64,000 bases of DNA from Panonychus citri (taxonomy: Eukaryota; Arthropoda; Arachnida; Trombidiformes; Tetranychidae), in contig NW_026515509.1 of assembly GCF_014898815.1 (NCBI RefSeq), positions 1,860,001 through 1,924,000 of the forward strand. Reading direction: 5' to 3'. The notes beneath the pieces were generated by a model, which was not told the DNA's origin, ran no database searches, and was given only the letters and a program-made list of their open reading frames with translations. How positions within the stretch are numbered: the first letter of the stretch is position 1; every line of letters starts with the position of its first letter. Below are positions 53,938 through 64,000 of the stretch, piece by piece. The position numbers and the translations under genes were made by a program.

Positions 53938-55221
53938 TTTGTTCAAAATGGTCAAATTTGATTGATATAAGATTGAAAAAAGTTAAATATCTTCTCAACA
54001 GTAAGTAAAATTCATATTCTAATTATTGTATCACTAATTTCTTGGTCGATTCTATCGATTTCTAGACAGAACAGTTCCAAATTTTGATTATTCAAAATTA
54101 TGGGTGGATTCAGAAACTATTCAATTGGATAATTTACGGGAATTGTTACCAAATCTCAGGGTAAATATTACATAGAAATTGTTTACATTTACTAGTAATT
54201 TTTTATTTCTATTCTATGTTACAGATTCTTAATATTTTCTCTTGTTATGACGAGGGATCGAGGACAGTAAATTATGGAAAATTGGTTAACAATAATCCGA
54301 AAATAAAAGGACTGGTTGGATTAGATACTTTTCATTCACTTGATTTGGAAAATATCGAAATGATCTCAATAGATAATGAAATGGTGGAGTATAAAAAACT
54401 CTTTTGTCCTGATCAGTTGAAACAAATTTACTTTGAATGCGCTTTGCATTTGAATGATCTGAATGAACTCGTTGAATACTTTCCGAATTTAAAGAGAATC
54501 AACATCAAGTTTTATGGTAAATTATTCGTTTGAACAATGAACTAAATTAATTGAAGAATTATTTTCAAAGGTGGACCAGTTCGTTATGATGGTCCAAATT
54601 TATCCAATCTAAAGATCTTCGAGTTTTCTGTAGACGAATGGTATGATGACCATAACGCATTTCATGTGATGGACTTTTGTCCATCTCTGGAAAGTGCTTA
54701 CATTAACGGCGAATCAGATGATGAATTTGCCAACATGGCACAAAAAAACTACAGCCTGAGGAATTTAGTAATTGAAACAGTGAGCATCGAATTAGAATCT
54801 TAAAATTGAATTGATTTTTACCTTTTTTTATTATCTTAAGGTTTCTATTAGATTGAGCAACTTGGCATGGCCATTTTTAAGAAAACTATTGCCCAAATAT
54901 CCAAATTTACATAATCTTGCAATTAGAGGAGAAGACGCTATTAGGGATATCCATGTGAAAGAATTGGTTAAGTTACTACCAAAGGTAGAACTATTTGACT
55001 TCAGGAGATGTGATAATATCACTCGAAGATCAGCCGATTTCTTGTCTGAATATTGTCGCGAATCTAATCGATCAATCAAAATCTATTATGATTGTGAAGA
55101 GGAACCAATTGACTGGCCCAAATTAGACACTCCTCGAGAATCAATTGTTTATGGATTCGATTTCATGAAACATTGTTTTTATAAGCGTTTTTCTTGTCTT
55201 CCGCACCTAATTGATGAATAA
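53938..55221 (+). pseudogene. F-box/LRR-like copy N, exon 1 missing
   Basis: Exons 2-6 are intact and in phase: 53938-54000, 54066-54160, 54225-54516, 54571-54779 and 54841-55221, ending SCLPHLIDE. The 90 bases upstream of exon 2, where exon 1 and its promoter should be, follow directly from the previous copy and contain no LPxxCL exon. Only the second half of the F-box (VCSKWSNLI) is left. Exon 5 is almost identical to that of the copy at 52724 (FEFSVDxWYDDHNAFHVMDF), so the two arose by tandem duplication that did not include exon 1. Confidence 0.7.
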
Positions 55222-55517
55222 ACTAAAGCTTCCAATTCATTTGCATTAATAATGGTCTGATTGGATATTATATCAATTTACCATTCGAATGGCCTAAATT
55301 GGGAGCTTCTTGCGAATAAATTGTCTACAAACTCGATTTCATAAAACACTATTTTTATAAATCTTTTTCCACACTTTCAGATCTAATTGATTGACTAAAA
55401 AATTTCGGTATTAAAGTTGTTTGATACATAATAACATTTCACAAGAAGTTTAAATTCACTTAACATATTTTTATTCAATTCAAAAAGTTTTTTGAAACAA
55501 TCAGTATATTTGAAAGA
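55222..55517 (+). pseudogene. F-box last-exon relic and spacer
   Basis: 55280-55395 is a decayed plus-strand last exon (CCATTCGAATGGCCTAAATTG, AATCTTTTTCCACACTTTC, ending in an LIDE-like stop). The remainder is the 5' flank of the next copy. Confidence 0.5.
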
Positions 55518-55547
55518 AGCGCTTTGATTGACTGAACCCTCCAGCTG
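55518..55547 (+). promoter_or_regulatory. Shared F-box upstream module (copy O)
   Basis: AGCGCTTTG (55518-55526) and CAGCTG (55542-55547) with GATAACGG after it, 133-162 bases before the ATG at 55680. This is the best-preserved example in front of an intact copy on the plus strand. Confidence 0.5.
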
Positions 55548-55679
55548 ATAACGGTTCTGTTGAATAGCAACAACTTTACCAAAGTTATCCTTTGGAAATG
55601 ACATGTTAATTATTTCTAATGTTCAAATTACGAGAATCCGATTCGTTTTTTAATTTTACCTGTTCGTTGAATTATAATT

Positions 55680-57157
55680 ATGTCATTCAACGATTTACCT
55701 AATGAATGTCTTTGCATGATCTTAGATAAAATCTTCGAACTAGAAGAGTTGATCAAACTTTCGAAAGGTAAAAGTATAAGAGTTTAAATGGTAAAGAGAA
55801 GTGACTTAAATTTTATTCTTTTTGTTTCTAAAGTTTGTTCGAAATGGTCCAGTTTAATATCCTTGAGGTACAGAAAGATTAAATATTTGCTCATTAGTAA
55901 GTAAATTGTTTTATACATGTAATTACTTTTGATTAATTTCGCCAACTCTGTTCTAAAGAGTCCAATGATGATCGTTTCGATCTTACCAAGATATTGATGA
56001 ACGATCCAAAAACAATTAAAGATCATAATTTACGAGAATTGTTACCAAACCTCAGGGTAATTATCAAGTATAAGATTTTTATGTCAATATAATATTTATT
56101 AATCTAATGTTCGTACTTTTTGTGGTGAGTTTAGATTCTCAGTATTCCTGCTGTTTTATTTGGTGATGAGTTAGAATTTGAAGATGTAAAAAAATTGGTT
56201 GATGATAATCCGAAGATTAAAGGATTGATTAGACTCTATAGTCTTAATTCTGATTTGTTCCATTTGCTCAACTTGGAAAATATCGAAATGATTTCGGTGA
56301 AATCCCTCGAATTTGATTACAAAAAAGTCTTCCGACCTGATCAGTTGAAACAAATTCGCTTGTACGAAACTTTCATCACTGAACTTCCTCAATACGTTGA
56401 ATACTTTCCAAGTTTAAAGCGACTCAACATTTCGCTGCTACTCAAAGGTAAGCTACTGATATCGAATCAATTATCGTATTAATTAATGAAAGAATTATTT
56501 TCGAAGGAGGAGAAAGAATTTACAAAGGTCCAAATTTGTCTAATCTGAAGATTCTTGAATTATATCTATCAGAATACGAAGGAAATTTTCATCTATTTCA
56601 TTTTATGGACTTTTGTCCATCTTTAGAAAGCACTTTCATTCGTAGTCCATCGAAAGGTGAATATATTGATATATCCCTGAAGAATTACAATTTGAGAGAT
56701 TTGGTTATTGAAATGGTGAGTATCGAATTTGTGATTTTCTTTGAATCTAAATTAAATTTTATTCTTCCTTTTCTTTCTAAAGTCATGGGGAGAAAGGCTG
56801 AACTGGTCGTTCTTTTGCGATCTTTTGTCCAAATTTCCAAATTTACATCATCTTGCGATTAGAGGAAGTGGCGAAATAAACGATGATCGTATTGAAGAGT
56901 TGGTGACGATTCTACCAGAAATAAAACTGTTGGACTTCAGAGGATCTAAAAATGTTACTGAAAAATCAGCTGATATTTTGTTTGAATATTGTCTCAGATC
57001 TCATCGATCAATCGAAATCTATTACAATCGTAAAGAGGAACCATTCGATTGGCCTAAATTAAACACTCCTCAAGATTCAATTGTCTATGGATTAGATTTC
57101 ATGAAGCATTGTTTTTATAAATATTTTTGTGATCTTCCGGATCTAATTGATGAATAA
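55680..57157 (+). CDS. F-box/LRR-like protein, copy O (intact, six exons)
   Basis: Exons 55680-55767, 55834-55896, 55959-56056, 56135-56447, 56507-56715 and 56783-57157; 381 residues in phase. It starts MSFNDLPNECLCMILDKIFELEELIKLSK, with VCSKWSSLI completing the F-box. The middle has VFRPDQLKQIRLYE, YFPSLKRLNIS and CPSLESTFI; the end is CDLPDLIDE. Exon 2 is 63 nt, the short form typical of the right-hand subgroup (31659, 53938, 57466, 60091). The only clearly intact plus-strand copy in the window. Confidence 0.8.
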
Positions 57158-57465
57158 ACTCTCAAGCTACTATTAGTTAATCATTTCACACTGATAATGA
57201 GTAGAATGCTAATATCATTTAATTATTGTATCGTCTCTTATTTTTTAATTATGCTAACAACCGTTGATTTCGATTCAAAACTTTTGAATTGTCTTTTGAA
57301 ACAATCAAAGTATTCAAAAGAACCAATTGATTGAATTTAAACCCTTCAACTAGTAACGGTTGTTTGTAGTTGCTGTAAGTGTAAACAGCTCAGTCCTGTT
57401 AAGATGGATCTAAAATTCAAAATTTAAAATTTTAATTACATGAGAAATTTTTCTTAATTAAAATA

Positions 57466-58941
57466 ATTTCATTAAACGATTTACCAGAGAACTATCTTTG
57501 GTTGATCTTCGGCAATTCTTTTTCATTAGAAGAGTTGATCCAGTTGTCTAAAGGTAAGAGAATAATAGTTTTCATTGTATAAGAAATAGTCTGAAATTTA
57601 AATTCTGTTTTGTTAATTTGTTCAAAATGGTCCAACTTAATTTCCATGCGACTCGAAAAAGTAAAATATCTGGTCAGGGGTAAGTAAATTTGCATTTCGA
57701 TTATTGCTCGTATTTTGTTAACCTTTTTATCGATTTCAAGTGCGGCCTCTTGATCATTTTGATTATACCAAAATTTGGGTAAAGAAACCAACTACTGTTG
57801 CACGCTACAATTTACGGGAATTGTTACCAAATCTCAGGGTAATTATCAAATAGAAAATTGCTCATATTTACTAACAGTTGATCTACTTTTATTTGCTGCA
57901 ATGAGTTTAGATTTTAACTATTCCATGTCTCGGTCCCAGGGATCAAAATAAGATTAGAGCATTGGTAAACTGTAATTCAAATATCAAAGGTTTGGTTGGA
58001 TTGAAAATTGATGATCTACTAGATTTGAAAAATGTCGAGATGGTCACAATGGATAATGCTATGTTCGACTATAAACATAAGTTTCAACCTGATCAGTTGA
58101 AACAAATTCGATTTTTTTCAACAGGTACCCGCATGCGAAAGCTTCATAAATACGTCCAATACTTTCCAAATTTGAAGCGACTCAACTTCAATTGCTGCGG
58201 TAAGTTATTGATGTTAATAATCTAGAATGAAGAAAGCAACTATTTCTTAAATAATAGAACGTATCGGGTACTATGGTCCGCAATTGTCCAATTTGAAGAT
58301 TCTGGAATCTTATTTATACGGATGGGATGGAGATCTTGATGAATTTTATCTGTTGGACTTTTGTCCATCTTTAGAAAGCGCTTTCATCAAAATTGCGGTA
58401 CCATATGAGCGCGTTGATTCGTCCATAAAGAACTACAATTTGAGAGATTTGGTTATTGAAATAGTGAGTATTCGCTTTATATTTTTCTTTGAATCTGAGT
58501 AATTTTTAAAAATTATTTTTACTCTTCTTTTTCTTGCTACAGTCACGGGATGAACAGCTGAACTGGCGTTTTGTACGTGCGCTGTTGTCCAAATTTCCTA
58601 ATTTACATCATCTTGCGATTAGAGGCCCTTGTTTTTATAGTACTATATATGGTAACGAAACAAATGATGATCGTATTAAGGAATTGGTAAAGATTCTACC
58701 AGAAATAAAACTATTTGACTTCAGAAAACTCAGAAGAATCACGCGTAAATCAGCGGATTTCTTATCTAAATATTGTGCTGAATCTAATCGATCAATCAAA
58801 ATCTATTATAACTGTGAAAAGGAACCAGATGATTGGCCAAAATACGATACTCCTCGAGAATCAATCGTCTACGGATTCGATTTCATGAAACATTGTTTTT
58901 ATAAGAGTTTTTCCAATCTTCCGGACCTAATTGATGAATAA
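57466..58941 (+). pseudogene. F-box/LRR-like copy P, start codon and an acceptor lost
   Basis: Exons by homology 57466-57553, 57617-57679, 57741-57838, 57911-58199, 58258-58463 and 58543-58941; all lengths fit the family phases and the body is open, ending SNLPDLIDE. The position of the ATG reads ATT (57466-57468) with no in-frame ATG just upstream, and the exon 2 acceptor reads AA rather than AG (57615-57616). The upstream module is also degraded (AGAACCAATTG for AGAAGCGCTTTG, CAACTAG for CAGCTGA). Three independent losses at the 5' end argue for a young pseudogene. Confidence 0.75.
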
Positions 58942-58984
58942 AAGCATCTACATTTTATTATATCAAATAATATTAATATTCTTC

Positions 58985-59485
58985 CATGGAAGAAGCGATT
59001 TGATCGACTTAACCCTTCCAGCTCGTATGTATTCCTGTTTTCAATCAAGTCAATGAGCTTGAATAGTTGATTCAATTATCTGAAGGTAACATAGTATTGG
59101 AGTTTTAATAGTAGCAAAAAGCAACTTCATTTCTTTTCGGTTCTATAGTTTGCTTAAAATGGTCCAAGTTAATTTCTGTAAGATTGAAAAAAGTTAAATA
59201 CATTGCTAACAGTAAGTAAATTTTCATTTAATCATAAATCAGTTTTGACTCATTTTTCGAGATGGAAAATGGTGATTGAATTGATCATGGCAAAGATTGG
59301 TGTAAACTGAATTTGAAAAACTCGAAAAGAGTGCAATAATCTATCCGATATAAAAGTCTTCCAATCTTCTAAGATGAAACAGATTAGTTACAATAACTTT
59401 GAGATTCAACTTCTTTATAAATATATTGAATGTATTGTAATACTTTCCAAACTTGAAGTGACTCAATATTTCGTTTGGTGGTAAG
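58985..59485 (+). pseudogene. F-box family relic of exons 1-4
   Basis: Decayed plus-strand copy: promoter scrap (AGAAGCGATTTGATCG at 58990), exon 1 end (about 59050-59090, LI.LSEG), exon 2 (about 59148-59210, VCLKWSKLISVRLKKVKYI), and exon 3-4 scraps to the exon 4 donor at about 59480 (YFPNLK.LNISFGG). Many stops and deletions. Confidence 0.6.
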
Positions 59486-59639
59486 TTATTGATGTTGAAT
59501 TAATTTTAAAAAACTCAAATACACATTCATGATACCTAGAAACATGGGCAACAAATAGAAGATGATCAAATAATTAACTCGTATTCTTATTCACATTCAA
59601 CTTATTATCAATGTAAAATGAATTAGAAGCTTTAAAATT

Positions 59640-59990
59640 TATTCATCAATTAGGTCACTGTCATGATACAATAAAATGTAAGTGATTTTATTCATCGATT
59701 AGGTCCGGAAGATTGGGAAAACTTTCATCGAAACAATGCTCATAAGATTTGAAAAATTGGTGGTTTTCGTGGTTTATTCATCAATTAGAAATGGAAGCCG
59801 GGAAAAAGACTTATAAAAACAATGTTTCATAAGATCGAATTAGTAGACAATTTATTCGTAAGAAGCTCCGAAGAAAATTGATTCACGAGGAGTATCGTAT
59901 TCAGGCCACTCAATTGAGGTCTGACCCCAATCATAAAAGCTTCGAATTGATCCATTAGATTTGCGACAGTATATAAGGTCATATAAGTGT
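59640..59990 (-). pseudogene. Cluster of F-box last-exon relics
   Basis: At least three partial copies of the family 3' terminus in a row on the minus strand (starting near 59640, 59690 and 59770; each with a TTCATCAATTAG/TTCATCGATTAG terminus). The third extends through the KHCFYK and EPxxWP regions. Tandem slippage of the gene end. Confidence 0.55.
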
Positions 59991-60090
59991 TTATTGTGAT
60001 TTTTTCCCTTGCTAAATTATAAAAGATGATACAATAATTAAATCACGTGATACTAAGTATCAATGTAAAATGAGCCTGTAGCATTAGAGT

Positions 60091-61696
60091 TCATTCATCA
60101 ATTAGATCTGGAAGAGCGAAAAAAGTTTTATAAAAACAATGTTCCATGAAATCGAATCCGTAGACAATTGATTCTCGATGCGAGTCTAATTTAGGCCAGT
60201 CAGTTTGTTGCTTTTTACAATCATAATAAATTTTGATTGATCGATCATATTTGAGACAGAATTTAGACAAGAAATCAGCTGATTTTGAAGTCACTCCTTT
60301 GGATCTTCTGAAGTCCAAAGTTTTATTTCTGGTAGAATCGCAACCAACTCTTCAAGACGACTATCATTTATTTCGCCACTTCCTCTAATCGCAAGATTAT
60401 GCAAATTTGGATATTTGGACAACAGTCTTCGTAAAAATGGCCATGATATGTAGTTTGTCATGAGTTCACTCCCTACCTTTAAATAAAAAACAGAAAGAAG
60501 ATTATTCATATTCTAAGAGAACCTTGATACTCACGTATTGTTTTTAATCACCAAATCTCTTAGGTTGTAGTTCCTTAGAGAGATATCAGTATAGCGATCA
60601 ACATTTTGTTCAAATGGTGATATGCAAGATGAAATAATAGACTTATTAATAGGATAAATTTGAATTTGATACTCACTGTTTCAATTACTAAATCCCTTAG
60701 ATTGTAGTTCTTCCGTGCCATGTTGGTAAACTCATCATCTGATTGTCCCTGAATGTAAGCACTTTCCAAAGATGGACAAAAGTCCATCACATGAAATGCG
60801 GGACAGAAAGAATCCCAGCATCCAGAAAACTCAAAGATCTTCAGATTGGATAAATTTGGACCATTATAACGATCTTTTTGCCCTTTAAAAATAATTCTTC
60901 AGTTAATGTAGATCATTAATCGAACAGCAATAATTTACCTTCAAGCCAAATGTTGAGTCGCTTCAAATCAGGGAAGTATTTGACGAGTTCAGAAAGATCT
61001 TTCAGCAGGAAATCTTCATTATAACGAATTTGTTTCAACTGATTAGGGCGAAAGAGTTTTTTATACTCTTGCTCATAATAAAATTGATCTATTGAGACCA
61101 TACTGATCATTTTCAAATCGATGATATATTTAGAATCTATTCCAACCAGTCCTTTTATTTTCGGATTATTGTCAACAATTGGTCCATAATTTGATGATCT
61201 CCATGGTCTATCGTCAGCGTAAGGAAAGAGATCAAGAGCCTTGAACCATTAAAATGAACAAAATTAATAAACTACTAGTAAACCATTTCTATTTAATATC
61301 TACCCTGAGATTTGGTAACAATTCCCTTAAATTATAAACTTCGAAAGTTTCTGGATCCTCCATCCATACTTTTGAATAATCCAAATGAGTAACTTTCCAT
61401 TCTATGAGTCGATAGAATCAGTTTAACAGATTAGGTTAGAAAATTACTGATATAATAGTTGTAATTACAATTGTACTTACCGATGAGAAGATATTTAACT
61501 TTTTTCAATCTTATATCAATCAAATTGGACCATTTTGAACAAACTTTAGAAACAAAAACAAGTGAAATTTAGTATTTATTATCAACAGTTGAACTTTCAA
61601 ACTTTTACCTTTAGACAATTCGATCAACTCTTCTAATCTGAAGAAGTTGTCGAAGATCAACCAGAGACAATCATCAGGTAAATCGTTTAATAACAT
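60091..61696 (-). pseudogene. F-box/LRR-like copy R, one frameshift in last exon
   Basis: Exons 61696-61609, 61543-61481, 61401-61304, 61239-60939, 60882-60677 and 60476-60091. It starts MLLNDLPDDCLWLIFDNFFRLEELIELSK. The last exon is 386 nt where a multiple of three is needed: at about 60317-60321 the sequence reads AAACTTTGGAC where siblings have AAACTGTTGGAC, a one-base loss that derails EIKLLDFR. Beyond it the original frame continues to ALPDLIDE. A duplicated exon-5 tail (60535-60600) lies in the intron before the last exon. Confidence 0.7.
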
Positions 61697-61748
61697 ATTT
61701 ATAATTCACTGAACAATTAAAATAGTGTTGTGGTGATACTTTACTTTT

Positions 61749-61778
61749 GGATAAGGCCCAAGATAAGTCCGGTAGCTC
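61749..61778. mobile_element. One-armed remnant of the GGTAAGACTCAAGATATG family
   Basis: GGATAAGGCCCAAGATAAGTCCGGTAGCTC resembles the arm of the elements at 13941 and 52382; a short inner piece (CTCAGCTGACTTTTTTCGCC) follows. No right arm is seen. Confidence 0.45.
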
Positions 61779-61966
61779 ACAATTTACACTCTCAGCTGAC
61801 TTTTTTCGCCAAAGAGTAATAAGCTAGTCACTCCGTAGGGGTGGCGTCTCACGTGGTCGCTCATTGACCATCGCTTCAAGAAAAGTTGTTTGTCAATTAG
61901 ATTTCTTGCGACTTTTAATAGGAAATGTAAATACTTTTTAATTAAGATATTTTTAATCTAATTGTA

Positions 61967-62193
61967 CAGTCAAAGACTTAAAGTTGGCAACCACTTTTTA
62001 AATACTTCACGCAGTTGAATATAATCAATGAGAGATAAAGTTAATCCAGAGATATGATAATAAGTTTGTCGACTAATTCAAGTGATGTGGTCTTAAAAAG
62101 GTCAACTGATTAGATATCAAAAGTTATCTTTACTTGATTATCGTTAACTGCGTGAGTGATTTAAAAAATGGTTGCAAACTTAGTCTTTGGCTG
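61967..62193. mobile_element. Mariner-like MITE, TA flanked
   Basis: 227 bases with imperfect terminal inverted repeats of about 50 bases (CAGTCAAAGACTTAAAGTTG at the left, complement of it ending GTCTTTGGCTG at the right), flanked by TA on both sides (61965-61966, 62194-62195). No coding capacity. Different family from the MITE at 13663. Confidence 0.7.
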
Positions 62194-62249
62194 TATTATA
62201 CTTAGCACTTAGTAATTCACTTTAAAGGGAAGTTTTTTTTCAATATCTT

Positions 62250-62850
62250 CCTGAATACATTGAACATTTTTCCGAATTTAGAGCGACTCAGCTTCATGTT
62301 CTATGGTAAATTATTGATGCTGAATAAGTGATCTAGATTAATACAAAACTATTTTTAAAGAGGAACAAGTTCTTAATGTTGGTCCAAATCTATGCAATCT
62401 CAAGATTCTTGAATTTGCTTCAGACCAATGGAATTTGCGTTTACGGATTTCATTTGATGAACTTTTGTACATCTTTGGAAAACGCTTTTATGAGTTGTTC
62501 AAATGGTGATCGCTATGCTAATATCTATCTAAAGAACTACTATTTAAGAGATTTGGTGATTACAAAACATTACGTGAGTATCGAGATTCTTTTGCAATCA
62601 GAATCATTTTTATCTGTTTTTTATTTCAAGGCACTTGCCGAATGCATTACATAGCCATTCTTACAGAAACTGTTATGAAAATTTAAATCATCTTGCAATT
62701 AGAGGAAGTGACGAAATAAACGATGATCGTATAGAATAACTGGTAGCAATTCTACTAGAAATAAAACTGTTGAACTACAGAAGATCCGGAAAAAGTCACT
62801 GAGAAATCAGTTGATTTCTTATCAGCCTTGAATCCAATCGATTAGAATTG
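62250..62850 (+). pseudogene. F-box family relic of exons 4-6
   Basis: Plus-strand: exon 4 end (62250-62305), exon 5 (62362-62573, still largely open: FHLMNFCTSLENAFMS) and exon 6 start (about 62633-62860) with in-frame stops (ATAGAATAACTGG) and indels. No terminus. Confidence 0.65.
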
Positions 62851-63082
62851 GCGAAGTGGAAATTTTGACCATGAAAGTGTATGTTACCGTTGTAATTTTG
62901 AGTCTTCGTTTTTGATTTTTACCTTGATTGTTATTCTACTATTGAATGCTTCGCTCAAAGGGTGTCTTTGGATGTTCCTCGACCCAAGTAAGAGATAAAC
63001 ACACGTTTCTTGCGAAAAAATATAAAAATTAAATCGTATTGACTGGTTATCGATGTAGCATGATTTATTGAAGCTTTAGAGT

Positions 63083-64000
63083 TCATTCATCAATTAGGCG
63101 CGGAAGATCATCAAAAGGTCTATAAAAACAATGCTTCATAAAATCGAATCCGTAGACAATTGATTCTCGAGGATTATCGTATTTAGGCCAGTCATTTGGT
63201 TCCTTTTCACAATCATAATAGATTTTTATGGATCGATTAGACTCAAGACAGAATTTAGATAAAAAATCAGCTGATTTAACAGTAACTTTTTTGGATCCTC
63301 TGAAGTCCATCAGCTTTATCATTGGTAATAATTTTACCAATTCTGTAACACGACTATCATCCATTTTATAACCTCCGTCGATCGCAAGATTATGTAAATT
63401 TGGATACTTGGACAACAGTTTTCGTAAGAATGGCCATGTTAAGTTGTCTGTCGATGGCTATGATGAAAATTGATTTAAATGAAATTCATATATGAAGGCT
63501 GTTGTAGAATGGATTGAATGGTGAATTATCATACGCAAAGAGTGATACGAACTAGAAAATTAATTCAATTGTCATATCCTTAACACAATTTACTTTAGAA
63601 TAAATTAGATACATACTGTATTTACAATTACCAAATCCCTTAAATTGTAGTTCTTTCGAGCCATGTTGGTAAATTCATCATCTGATTGGTCACAAATGTA
63701 AGCACTTTCCAAAGATGGACAAAAGTCCATCACATGAATTGCATTACAGGTACCAAACTGCCCATCTACAGTAGACTCAAAGATCTTCAGATTGAATAAA
63801 TTTGGACCATCATAACGAACTGGTTTCCCTTTAAGAATAATTCTTCAATTAATTTAGATAATTAATCAAAAAGTACACGTGTAATTTACCACAGAACTTA
63901 ACGTTGATTCTCTTTAAATTCGGAAAGTATTCGACGAGTTCATTCAGATCATTTAGATCAAAAGCGCAATCAAAGTAAATTTGTTTCAACTGATCAGGAC
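63083..64000 (-). CDS. F-box/LRR-like protein, copy T (5' part beyond window)
   Basis: Exon 6 63457-63083, exon 5 63828-63617, and exon 4 from 63890 running past the window end; phases agree. The end reads DDLPRLIDE. Exon 5 has CPSLESAYI and NNLRDLVIV-like text; exon 4 has YFPNLKRIN and DQLKQIYFDCAFD. It most resembles copies M and N (52724, 53938). No lesion in the visible part. The intron before the last exon is long (159 bases). Confidence 0.7.

Noticed and set aside
60535..60600. Extra exon 5 in copy R
   Set aside because: Only the tail of exon 5 is duplicated, its start is missing, and the complete exon 60677-60882 fits the phases alone.

Overview
This is eukaryotic nuclear DNA, AT-rich, with small GT-AG introns (mostly 50-110 bases) and compact genes. 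The conserved genes (Brr2 helicase, anoctamin, acid lipase) and the density of small introns suit an arthropod. An acariform mite, spider-mite-like, is my best guess, but that is inference and the sequence alone does not prove it.

The window is dominated by a locally expanded gene family. It holds sixteen gene-sized copies plus many relics of a roughly 375-390 residue F-box/leucine-rich-repeat-like protein. All copies share one exon plan: an 88-nt first exon, a 63-78-nt second exon that completes the F-box across the first intron (LSK-V-C-x-x-W), then exons of about 100, 290, 210 and 370 nt, ending in a signature close to YGFDFMKHCFYK...LPDLIDE. By exon-length and phase bookkeeping, eight copies are complete (8666-10235, 14472-16026, 24483-25936, 26560-28029, 28829-30312, 34371-35859, 36865-38423, 55680-57157). 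One runs off the right edge (63083 onward). Seven carry lesions: frameshifts, a lost start, lost splice sites or missing 5' exons.

Region by region. 1-5200: a TATA/initiator promoter, minisatellite, glutamine-rich and Thr/Ser/Ala-rich low-complexity reading frames, two unrecognised short genes, and a 1.0-kb element with nested perfect inverted repeats. 5200-16600: F-box copies on the minus strand, interrupted by a 5'-truncated partial duplicate of the Brr2 gene. 17267-24150: the full-length Brr2 (SNRNP200) gene, with a 2-base reading-frame break. 24400-39300: F-box copies, all but one on the minus strand, interspersed with short fragments of the anoctamin gene. 39518-42395: the anoctamin gene, minus strand. 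44656-46385: a secreted acid-lipase-like gene. 47316-48229: a secreted helical protein with its own TATA promoter. 49850-64000: F-box copies mostly on the plus strand, with two minus-strand copies at the right end.

The F-box array seems to have grown by tandem and segmental duplication that also carried pieces of neighbouring genes. Small terminal-inverted-repeat elements of at least four families sit in the spacers. Most F-box copies share an upstream module (AGCGCTTTG followed by CAGCTG, about 90-150 bases before the start), and one TIR family has inserted twice exactly at that AGCGCTT site. The F-box proteins would presumably be substrate adaptors of SCF ubiquitin ligases; the other genes serve splicing, membrane lipid or ion transport, and extracellular lipid handling. 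Nothing in the sequence ties them into one pathway.
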